Notes under the pieces: model-generated
What the model was told of the DNA's origin: nothing
The model's database searches: none
What the model saw: the letters and a program-made list of their open reading frames with translations, nothing else
Position numbers and translations under genes: made by a program
Origin: Scilla litardierei
Taxonomy: Eukaryota; Streptophyta; Magnoliopsida; Asparagales; Asparagaceae
Reading direction: 5' to 3'
Assembly (NCBI GenBank): GCA_030789695.1
Contig: CM061139.1
Span: forward strand, 104,144,037 to 104,208,036
Length of the DNA stretch: 64,000 nt
Part shown: positions 11,201 through 23,200 of the stretch, in pieces
How the letters are laid out: every line of letters begins with the position of its first letter
Numbering within the stretch: position 1 is the first letter of the stretch

Positions 11201-14200
11201 ATTTTAATCCAGAAATAGCAACGATCATCTGCCATTTATGCTTGTGTACTAGCATAGAGGTTATTTTTTTCCAGTCTTGAGCAAATTTCTTACCAACTCG
11301 ATGATCAGTAAAGTTTTGTGGATTCCCCCGCTAGTATTCTGCTTAGCATTTTCAATTAATGTGGTCTACTTTCAACTTTCTGATTCGAAATTTTTTTCTC
11401 TTAATGTTTGATTGTGTGGGGTCTCACAGCTCTATTAGATTGTGGGCGATAACTGGTCAAGTCTTGCTAGAGATGGTGGGACATACTTCTTTGGTTTATT
11501 CTGTGGATGCACACTTGTCCGGACTTGTTGCTAGCGGCAGTGAAGATTGTTTTCTCAAAATATGGAAAGGTAATTTTCCTTTCTATTTGGTTTTCCACAA
11601 GTTTTTGACATGAAAAAATAACCTTCATCCTTTTCTTTTTATGTACTTTCTATCAAACTTATGTCTTTTTTATTCTGGTAGGATTCATTTCTTCTGCTTT
11701 ATTACTTCTATACAAAATTATGTACTTTTACTATCATATTGAAGTGGAGGTTGTAACTCAAATCAGAAGTAAGTCAAATTAGACTTCTAATTGGCTTCAA
11801 TGGTGGCATCCTGTGGCATAAAACCAAAACGACGTCTTTGCTCAATCACATTCTCCTACAAAATTACATTGCATGGGTCATTGAATTGGTTCCATGGATT
11901 TTTTTTCCTTTTTCATTTTTTTTCCTGGTGGATTGGACATGAGGCTGGAGGAAGGCTACAAAGGTGGAGGGAGACACCACAAAGGAATAAGAGGAGGATC
12001 CCATTGGAAGCAAATTCCATTGGAAGCAAATTCCATCGGAAGGAGATCACATGAAGGGTGAGATAACTTCCCTAAAGGAGAGAACTATTACCTTAGAAGT
12101 CCTAGCTGGTCATCCTGTTGCACACATGGTTCCATGATAGTTTTGCACCTATTTATATCTCTATCTTTCTGTAGAAAGAGCTCTCCATCTATTAGGTGTC
12201 TTCTTAGTCTTGTAATTTTTTTGAGTAACTTGATTTTCCCTACTAATCCACTATCTCTGCAACCTTTACTAGGGATTTTATCAGGCTGAAATAACTCTTT
12301 CTAGATTTTCATGGAAGCATCTTTAGCTTCACTGACCTATTTTGACCAAGCACATTGTTCCTACCATGTAAAGACTATTCTACTTATACTTTTTCTCCTG
12401 TGTGATTTTACTTACACAACATACATAAACAGTCGGTGTTCCTCTCACAAACATTAGTTGGATATGCTTTCATTTGACATAGCCTCAATATTTTCTAATT
12501 GGTGCAGCTTCAAACTGTATCTTTCGGACTAGGGTCATCAGATGGTTGTTCTTGGGTTTACCTTTACCTTCACATGTGCACAATCATTTTCGTGATGCTA
12601 GAGTTATTTCTAGTCTGTCAAGTTTACACTGTGAGCATTGCAATTTTATGCTAACTTTCACAAAACTGCCATGAACTTTCATAAAATCACTATAATATTA
12701 CCACGAACGTAATTCTAAATTAGAAAAAAAACTAACATGACCTTTCTGTTTCCTATTTAGCTCCCTAATTATGTTAACAAAATTTGTAGAATTACTTTTT
12801 ACCCTCTTATATTTGAGAGACTAACATGCAACTAACACGCGAGCCTAACTAAATGTATTTTTAAAAATTCCAAGTAAAAAATCACAAAAAAAATCAAAGA
12901 TGGAGATTGATATGTGGGTCCCACAGAAATTCCAAAAAAAATCAAATACACAAAATAGAGACTAATAAGTGGGTCCCAAAACATTTAAAATAAAAATATA
13001 AAAAATAAAAAGAAAAGAAAAAACCCCATCACCTTCTTCATCTCCCTCCAAATCTGCCTCTCTTCTCCTTTTCCTCCATATCCAGCTCCACTATTCTCAC
13101 TTCTTGCTGCCCCCTGACCCCTTCATCCTCCTCCCTCCTCTCCCTTGACTCCTACCACCACTCCCTATAAACTTAAGATTGCAATCAGATTGCAGGTAAG
13201 AATGATATGTATGAAAAGAATGACACGTTTTTGCACATGCTGGCTTAGGTTTTGTTCTTTTCCTAAGAGTGTTTTTTAATATTAATCAACAATATTCAAG
13301 TAATGATAAACTAATGGAAGGGGTTTTTTTTTGTTTTTTTTGTTTGTTTTTTTTTTTTGGGGGGGGGGGGGGGGTAGTTCTTTGCAGAGTCTCTTAATTT
13401 GAATCATATGAAATTTTGTGGTAGTTTTTTGAAATTCAGCCGCATTCTATTTTTCTTATTGTCATACTTCTTTTTCTTACAAGTTGTAAAGATGTTCAAT
13501 GCGCTCAACCATCTCAATGGTCCTTTACCGTCTTACATCACATCGTTGTTGTTCTCTGTACATGAATAAGATGACAAGGTACCTTTATACATATAGGTTA
13601 ATTAAGATCCATTCGAGTGCACCAAACATATATTTTTAACACATTCAAATTTAAAATCGAACAACCTAAATGAAAAATTCATTTTATTGGATATGATCTA
13701 ACACGTTTAAACTACCTAAAATAAAATTTCAAATGATTTAGATTTGTTTTACCATGCATTAAGTGGTGACAAATTAGTTGATTTTATGACAATCCTAAAC
13801 GTTAATTTTGTGATCATATTTTACATAGTTAAAATAAATTTAAATCATTTGAAATTATATTTGTAGGTAGTTTAAACATGTTACATCACATCTAATGTAA
13901 TTTAATTGATTTATCATTTCAATTTTAAATTTGTGCGGGTCGTCCGCATGTTTGGTTTATTGGAATGGATCCCAATCAACACATTTATATCCATGGTGTT
14001 TCAACCGATGCAACAATCTTTCATTTTAAGCTGCAACGGATGGCAATATTTGCACAAGCATATGTGAACCATTATAAGTCATTCAATATTATACTCGCCA
14101 AGTATTAAAGTCTCTCACAGTGAACCAAAATTTTGAAGTTGTGATGAGCATTAAGAGTTATATCTTTAAATTTGAATACACCATTGTAGGTTGAGCATCC

Positions 14201-17200
14201 TTTTTAAGGGCCGAAACATAGGGGTTTTAAAACTAAATGTTTATTTTAATTCACTTTTTAATTTTGCACCATGTGGAATATGAACTTGGTTGCTCTGATA
14301 CCATACTAATGTCTCTGCCACTACATAAGAACTTCAAAGTCATGAGCGACAAGGGTAATATTTTTATGTTGTAACAAGAATAAACCACAAAGTTTGCCCA
14401 CTAATGTCAAGCAATTATATGGCATGGTGAATTCTAGTTCCTAGAAGAATTTGTTTGAGTTATAGGGAACTAGTCTTAAAACTAGCCGGTTACAAATCAA
14501 CTCCTGTGTATATTCTCAGAATTTTACTTTAGCCGAACTCTTGGGAAGTGGGCTGTATTTTACTATTTGTTTTAGCGTAGCAATTGGATCCTTCATCCTG
14601 GCTGCCATTTCTGGTTCAGAGTTTTTTCATTCCTCAGCATTTTGATACTTTCAATTTGCATTCTAAACAAATTTCATTTAATCTGAAAATATCAGTCTGC
14701 ATCCCTAATTTTAGTGGTTTCCTAGCGAAGTTTCTTTTTGTCACATCAGATTGTGAAGGCTTGTTGTGCAATAAATTTGCTTTCCATTTTCATATTGCTT
14801 GATTGTTGAGATCTATTATCAGCAAGTTTACTTTTATAGAAAAGATAAATGGGGACTAAATCCTCAACTCTTTCATCTTTTTTGGTCTTTCAAACTAAAT
14901 TCGTTGGTCCAATTCAAGCAGCAGAAAGGTCTATAGCAGAACTATCTGGCGTACCAGAAGATTCAAAATTTTTTACTAGAGATCCTTGCAATATATTTTA
15001 CTTAGCATAAAATTCTTGTATACCATAGCAACAAAATTATGCAATTTAGGCTGATCAAGTTGTTGAAAGTCTCGTACTCGAATTCTATATGTATATAATG
15101 CTTGGAAATTTGTTCATGATGTTCTGTTGTTTGTTCAGGATACTGAGTATTTGTTATGGCTATTGTTGATTTAATTATTTCCAAATAAAAGATTCGTACA
15201 AAGTACTTAAGGGTGCAGCTGGGTTGGTTCAGTTTGGGCTGAGGTTGGGTCAGATCTGATCCAACCTGAATGTACATGCCAAACCTTATCTTGACCTGAT
15301 TAATATACAGGTTACTAACTGAAAACGCTCACCAGCACTGTTCATAGTTGGGCCAATTGAACTGCGAGTCAGCTTATCCGAATATCAAACCGGTTGCATG
15401 CATGTTTAATTTAACTTAACAAAGAAAACAACAAACTATCAGGTTCCATACAGGTGACATCTCTTTTAAGAGAACCCTAAAAAGCCTCTTTTACCAATTC
15501 AACCATATGACTTCCCTACCAGTATGGCCGCATCAATTCAAATTCTCATATCTTACATGGGAAAGTGTCTGTTAAAGAGAAGTCCTAAAAATAAATGGAA
15601 CCAACATTTGAACTCAGTCACAACCATTAAAACAAGAAGTGACAGCCATGAGTTGGTTCAACTTTGATTTTGATACATAATTGAATATATTGATCAACAT
15701 AGGTCGACTTGGTCAAATGATCCACCCATAACCCAACATGATTAAAAACTGGGTCTAATGAGTCGACCCAGTTGCAATCATACCCATCATGAATTTTTTT
15801 GGGTGGGTTCGGTTTTCGGTTACTTGGTTGGGTTAGGATTGTCACTGATAGGATTTTTATGGGGTTTTGGGGTAGAAAGTTAGGGTTTTGATAGAAAGTT
15901 GGGATTTTGATAAGAAAGATGGGATTTTTTAGGGGTTTAGAGCGAAAATGTGGATAAAAAGGGGATTTTTATTGAGAATAAACCGAAAATAAAAGTGTAC
16001 AAGGATAAAGTTGAGACCTGTCGAGAGAGTCTCGCTCTCCCAAGCCACCGATTCGAGAGGGGGCCGCGCGCTCCAATGGAATCAGGGACAATCTCAACCT
16101 CACACAAGTTTTCTCTTTACAATCAAGCATAAGAAATCCTTAATCCTCTTAGCCCATATAAATAATAAACTGAAAATAACAAATTACAAAAACGACACTC
16201 TAAAACTGAAAATTACGAGAATGCACCTAGAAATCTGAAAATTACAAAAAAGCCACTAATGGGTCAAAATGCAAATCTATAATTACTCCATCTCCGAAAA
16301 ATCACCTTTTCCTCAAGGTGGTGCGTGAAATCCATAGACCGTTTACTCCAAGTGAAGATGCTCATCTCCTCAGGGTCTTCTTCCTCCACATCGTCTCCCT
16401 TATCGTTGTCCACGAACAAAATCTGAAGCTTGCGAACGTCACAACGATGCTCTGGGGTAAACTTCTCATCACACTTGAAACACAACCCCTTCAGCATCTT
16501 CTCCCTAATCTCCGTCTCAATCATCTTCTTGAGCTGTCAACCCGATTGTAACTCGTAGTGTTTCTCCTTGCTGGTCTCTTCCCTTGTTGACACCTTTTGT
16601 CAGCCTATCACCGGTGGGCTGTGGATAGATGAGCCACATCCAGTCCCTCTAAATCACCGCTCCCCGTAAGGCGATTCTCAACCAACTGTGCTAGGTCCAT
16701 CGTCCGTACTAGTCCTGGAGGCTGATGGATGTGGAGCTCTACTCGTATGTTTTGCTTGAGCCTCTTCTGAAGCATCCTCGCAACATCTCCTCAGATGTCT
16801 CTGGCCCGCTCGGACAGTGCCTTAAACTTCTTCCTATACTTTCGAACGGAGCCATACTGCTTCAGTGTCATCAACTGTTCCTGTAGGTTCTTCCACTCGT
16901 ATCCTGAAACCTGTCCACCAAACGGTACTTCAGCTCATCCCATGATCTGATATGCTCTTTGCTCCCTCCATAAGAACTAAGATAGTGCCTCTTCCTCGAG
17001 GCACACTGCCGTCGCCTTTAGTCTTTGCTCATCTAGCATATGCATCACTGAGAAGAATCTCTCCGTCTTGTAAATCCAGTCATTAGGGTCATCTCCCATA
17101 AATATCGCCATCTTCATCTTTCTCATGCGGCTGTCCATTCCAAAGTTCCACTGATCTGCTCACCCACCACTGTGTCTGTGATGATGAGGCTGGTAGGTGT

Positions 17201-20200
17201 GTCGCCGCTGCTCTCTGTGTCGCCCCAATTCTCTCCGATGGCCTTCATCTCGGTCTGCATGGCCATCCCAATCCTTATCGCCCCCACGGAGTCTCAGTAT
17301 TCCTCCTCTTGGTCCTAGTCTCTGCCATCGTAATCAGGGTACTTCTGACTTGGACGTCGTCTCTCTGCAGCATATCGATGCCCGTGGATACCCCGAAAGT
17401 CGTACCCGTCGTTATCGGGCTCCCACATGTACGCTGGAGGTTTGTCGGCGTCATAGTCCGGGCCCTCGGCGGCCTTCTGGTCTCTAATGGAAAATTATTT
17501 TGGGACTTGGATGGGTTGGCGCCCCTGTCTAGCCCCCTGCAGGGGGGTCAAGTATGGGCGGCAGCCCCTGTTTTGGTGCCTGAGGTGTTGGCGCCCCTGT
17601 GCGGCCCCCTGCAGGGGTCCCACAGGGGCGATAATCCCCTGTTTTGGGTCTGCAGCGGCTGGCGCCCCTGTGCGGCCCCTTGCAGGGGCCCCACAGGGGC
17701 GACAACTCCTGTTTTGGGCACTGGAGGGGATGTCGGCCCTGTACGGCTCTCTACAGGGGGTCAAGTATGGGCGGCAGCCCCTGTTTTGGGTATTGCAGGG
17801 GATGGCGCTCCTGTCCAGCTCCCTGCCAGGGGTCCCATATGGTCGATAATCCCTTGTTTTGGGTTTGCAGGGGCTGGCGCCCCTGTGCGGCCCCCTGCGG
17901 GGGTCCCACAGGGGCGACAACCCCTGTTTTGGGCTCTGGAGGGATGTCGGCCCTGTACGGCTCTCTGTAGGGGGTCTGACAGAGGCGGCAGCCCCTGTTT
18001 TGGGTATTGCAGGGGATGGCGCTCCTGTCCAGCCCCCTGCCAGGGGTCCTGCAGCCCCTGTTTTGCTACCGAACAGGTCCTCTGCCTCTGTTTTGTCTTC
18101 CTAGGGTTTCGGGGGTCGCTGCCTTTCATTGTGGGCTTCTCTGGATCTTACGCGTAATACTCGTCGACGTTGAAAAGCATCCTCTCTTCGTATTTCAGCG
18201 CCCTTTTCTTTTCCTTCTCCAAAGCCGTCGCCTTTCACCCAAAATTCGGGTTTCCTCCTTACATCGGTTGCGTAACCGTCGCGAGTCCCAAAATTTGTTG
18301 CGAGATTTGTGCTAGGGCACGTTTCACGACATCAAATCTTTATTCTGCCATTGCCCTATCTTTATCCTCCGTTGTCCTAATTTCCTCCATGATCCTTTTC
18401 AAATCCTTAACCTTGCCGTTGAAATTTTCCTCCCAAGGGTCGATCTTTATCTTGGATCTCATCGCTGCCATGGTTCGTAAATGCTCTGATACCCACTTGA
18501 TAGGATTTTTGTGGGGTTTTGGAGTAGAAAGTTAGAGTTTTGATAGAAAGTTGGGATTTTGATAAGAAAGAAGGGATTTTGATAAGAAAGAAGGGATTTT
18601 TAGTGTTTTAGAGAGAAGATTTGGGATAAAAGGGGATTTTTATTGAGAATAAACTGAAAATAAAGGGGTACAAGGATAAAGTTGAGACCTTTTGAGAGCG
18701 TCTCGCTCTCTCAAGCTGCCGATTCGAGAGAGGGCCGCGCTCTTCAATAGAATGATGGATAATCTCTACTTCACACAAGTTTTCTCTTCACAATCAAGCA
18801 TAAGAAATCCCTAATCCCCTAGCTCTCTATAAATAATAAACTGAAAATAATAGTTTACAAAAAAGACCCTCTAAAACGGAAATTACGAGAATGCCCCTAG
18901 AAATCCGAAAATTACAAAAAAACTCCACTAATGGGCCAAAATGCAAATCTAGCAGTCACCCTTCAAAGTATTTTTTTATCCTTGCTGCTGGTTTTCAAAC
19001 GAGGCTTTCAGCTATCTATTCCTATAGTAGCTGTGGCCCTTTATTGATTTGTCTCGGCCAACTTTGTTCGATCATGGGTTCATGCCTAGTAATTTACAAT
19101 CTCAGTTCAAGCAATATATATGCTTTATACTGGAACTGTCTCCTCTTACAAGATGATTCTAGAATATTCTGAACTTCTTTGTAGCTTATATAGATGGATT
19201 ATGTCTCTTGCAAAGTTCTTATGCAGCTTGCTAATAAAAAGTGAAGGTATTTTAAGTTGATAAAGTTGTTTGAATTCTCATATATATTTTCTTTTACAAC
19301 ATAGACAACATTTTCCTCCAGTGATTTGATGTAGTGTGTTCAGTATCACACACATCTTTTTTGCCTATTGTTGATCGCGTGGTTTTTAAATTAAGACTTT
19401 AGCAATGTACTTGTGACCCTTTTGGCTGGGTTTAAAACAAAGTCTTTGTCTTCCTGCCTATTTATTTGTCAGTTTGCTTCAATTGATTTGCTAGTTAATG
19501 CTCAAGTAATCTTCTCACAATGGAGTGTGTTTTCCGAACAGATGGCATGTGCATTCAGAGCATAGAACATCCTGGTTGTGTTTGGGATGTAAAATTCCTG
19601 GAAAATGGAGATGTTGTGACAGCATGTTCAGATGGCGCTTTGCGTGTTTGGACATCACATAATGATCTGATTGCTGAATCACATGAACTTGAAACATATG
19701 CCTTTGAGCTTTCTGAGTATAAGTGTGCCAGGTATGCAATAAAATCTGCTGTACTTACTCCTTTCTGTTCGGTTCTGCTGAGCACTGGAAATACCTTGTT
19801 GGAACTCTTTGTATTAGATTGTAAGAGAACTATTGTCAATGATGAATTCTGTCATACTTTCTCAGTTCAATAATAAATGCATCTTTGGGAATGTCTTCAC
19901 CAAATATGTTGGTGGAAATTGTATGTAGCAATTCCGATGATTTATGTCCCTATTTTACGATAGTAAGGATTCATGATGCCAATGATCTAGTGTGCACCAA
20001 GCTGCTATGGTGGTATGAAATGGCGTAGCAAAGGTTACTGCCGATGTGACTTTCTTTTCTTTTTTATCCCCATATTTCAGGAAGAAAGTTGGTGGCTTAA
20101 AGTTAGCAGACCTGCCTGGTTTGGAAGCTTTGCAATGTCCAGGTATGATGGCTTCCATTTACATCTTCTTATATTAAGTGGTAATGCAACTACTTTACAC

Positions 20201-23200
20201 TTTAATGTTAACGTTATAATTGGTGGGCTAAGAGCATATATTACGCGTACATAATACCATGTCTCTCCCCCCTCAAGGGCTGGGCTACTTGCAAAGTCAA
20301 CAACATAAACATGACCTGCCTGAAAAGTCAATGGGGTAGAAATTATGATGGGATTCACGAGGCTCTAGCCACTTGCATTTTGTTTCCTTTGAGGGGGATG
20401 TTTTGTTTTGGGCGCTGCACATTTAGCTGCATGTATGTAACATAGGAGGAATTTTGTGCATATGATAAAAAGCAAAATGGGATCATGATGGAAAATTCCT
20501 CCCATAGTGGTTGAAAAGTTCACTCCACATTTTTACATGATCAAGACCATTCATGTTAAACATTCATGCTCTTATACATGTTGGAATTAGATAATAGGGA
20601 ATCAACTTTGATGATCCCCTAGTTGAAGTTGATCCGCATCATATTTATGCTATGGTACCCAATACACAAAACACCTTGTAATTCCATGCTCTTTGCCAAT
20701 TGATCCAGGGGTAAAAAAATTATATCACTTAAATCTGTTATACTTTTGACTATCCGATGCATGGGAAAAGAATATGGAACAACAAGATTTTTGGTGTATA
20801 TTTGTTTTAGGATATGTATATCATCATGAATGATGCCAATCATCCAAAAAAATTGAAGAGTGATCTTTTTGGCTCTAAGGGGGAAATTTTCCAGCCATGG
20901 CAGTTGATACCCACTCTTTCTATAATTATGCCAACACGTGTCTCTGGCCCAAGAGAGAAAGAGACTAGGCTTCTCCTAGCTGGACTTGGAATGAGATTCT
21001 TCCTATACATGTTGAAATTAAGATAATAGGGCATTAGGGCATTCTTTTTGATGATCCACTAGTTGAAGTTGATCCACATCATATCAAGTGTCTAAAACAA
21101 AAGTTCAAACTACTTCAAATTTCTTGCACATGCATCAAGTCACTGCAAAATTGTTGCTCTGAAGGATTGAGTTATTTAATTTTACGGTCTTGAGTGTCTC
21201 AAACCCATGAAAAATTGGTGTCAGGCTTTTAAAGTGTGGAGACTAGGATGGTTGTTCATTTAAAGGCCATTTGTGCATTTGCAAAACATCATAAACTAAT
21301 TTTAAATTTTTGTTTTTAGGCCTTTTACTGATTTACATCATGTTAGAGGGCAAGGAATGCCCATTTGAGGTGCATAATGAATTATTTCCAAGTGATAGAA
21401 TTCATACTCAAATATGATAAGAAGCTAGTTAGCCCCATCTCTAAACCCGCCTATGGGTGGATGGGTGGGTATGTGGGTGCATGCTTGTGCCCGTGCGCAT
21501 GTGTGTGTAATGTGTTCCTGATAGGAATTTTTAAGGTCTAGTGGGATAAATATCTGATTTTTATAGATAGGAAGAGGAATACAAGGATAGCTGGCCTCGA
21601 TTCGAGAGGATAACTACTCTCCTAGCTTTTGATTCGAGATAAAAGCCTAACTCTTCCAAGATCTAGCATAATCTACTCCTAGTCTTTTCTTAATATTCTT
21701 CACCAAATTCAATATAAGAACAATAGCCTTAGCTGCCTCTGGACTTATTTGACCATTATTACAAGATTGTCCCTGAAGACCAAAATTACAAAATTGCCAT
21801 TGGTTGTGGCTGCACCCTAATTCTTACATTACTCAGCCTCTAAAGAACCACATTGTCTTCAAGGTGGTGTCTGAAACCCATGGATGCCCTACTCCAAATG
21901 GGGTACTCGTCCCCTCTTGCCTCGTCCTCTCCAAAGGCTGCGCCCTCATCTTCTTTGACGACCAATATCTGTAGAGCATGATCCTGACAATGATGTTCCG
22001 GTCCGAATCTCTTGCCACATCGGAAGTATAACTTCTTAGTGTGCCTATATAGGATTTCCTTCTGTGTGAGATGCTTGAACTTGCTATTTGTTGGAGGCTC
22101 GATACTCTTCTCCTGAACTGTCTGACCCGCTGCTGGCTGAGATTTTGTACTTCTGTAATGACACTGGTGCGGGGGAAGGACCCGCTTATTGCTCCCCTGG
22201 CAGCCCATTCTACGAGGGTCTTGTTCTTATCATTTGGGCCGGCTCCATAGCCTCTCCAAGACATCTCAGCCTCAATATGCGTAACTCAGCTCTGATGCTG
22301 GCCTTAAGGCCCTTCATAAAACTCTCCTCTAATACCTCTTCATGAATCCACCTTATGCAACCCGTGAGCATCTCAAAGCGCTCCTAGTAGTATCTAATGG
22401 TGTCGTCATTCCTGAGTGCAAGGAGCTGCTCATTATATTTCATCCCTGAGTGCCTCTGAAATTGTCTAGTAAGCAATCCTTGAACTCCTTCCAAGACCTC
22501 ACCGGTTGCCTCTGTTCCATCCACTGGAACCAGGACAACTTCTCTTTCAAGCAAATGCCAACTGCTTATGACTTCTCCTCTGTCAGAGTGTTCACCGCAA
22601 AATATCTCTCAGTGCGATAAACCCATCCATAAGGGCCCTCTCCCGTAAATACTGGCATCCTGAGCTTCCTGACACTGCTTTCGGTGCTGAAAACCCCATA
22701 CCATGCTCTCCCTCTAGGCTGATCGGAGCGAAATTGTTGATATGCATTCTGTTGTGCTCCTATATCTCTCCAGTGGCCTCCCTCTACTTTACAGTCGTAC
22801 GTCCAATCACCGTCACCCCCAATTTGGATGTTCTCCACCCTCATTGAACCCCCTTAAAATCTCTCCTGTCATTGTTGTTGCCCCCGAAAGGGCCTCTCGT
22901 GGACTAGCTGAGGCCGCGCAGGCCTCCTCTGCTATCATAGAGTCACCCAATGTCTCCACCACCATACTCAAAGTCTGGAAAGAAGCCACGTTGCTCGCCA
23001 AGCTCGTTTGAATGTTTGTCGTGCCCAAAACATCGTCGCTGAGGCCCAGGAGCCCTCTATATGCAAATCAAGGCCTGTGGGCCCCCCCTGAAAGGCCACC
23101 CATGGTGTGGGTCCCTGGGCGGCCCGCCAAAGCCTGGGCGGCCCGTCCAGGGATTCTGGGCCCCAAGGCGGCCCGCCCTGGGCTCGCCTGCCCCTGGCGG

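Larger units (their letters stand above)
15846..18954 (-). mobile_element. Complete 3.1 kb non-autonomous Ty3/gypsy element, TSD GTCAC
   Basis: LTRs 15846-16282 and 18498-18954 start TGATAGGATTTTT, and the right one ends AGCA. Exact 5 bp duplications GTCAC lie at 15841-15845 and 18955-18959. The reversed primer-binding site is at 18483-18495, with one extra base against the consensus. The 2.2 kb interior encodes gag only: an N-terminal helical segment, a GC-rich tandem-repeat linker, a decayed gag core and a zinc knuckle. The frame then passes straight to the Pol-end-like tail. Protease, reverse transcriptase, RNase H and integrase are absent. Confidence 0.92.

Noticed and set aside
14290..14302. 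Reversed primer-binding-site-like GCTCTGATACCA
   Set aside because: No LTR pair, polypurine tract or coding remnant was found around it, so it is reported only as a possible trace.
17309..18157. Open + strand frame of 282 codons
   Set aside because: It lies on the GC-rich 71 bp array, where all frames on both strands are open because stop codons are rare in that composition. It is antisense to a clear gag gene.
19520..19873. 117-codon frame starting at ATG 19520
   Set aside because: The real coding part is exon 3 (19542-19731). The flanks are intron that happen to be open.
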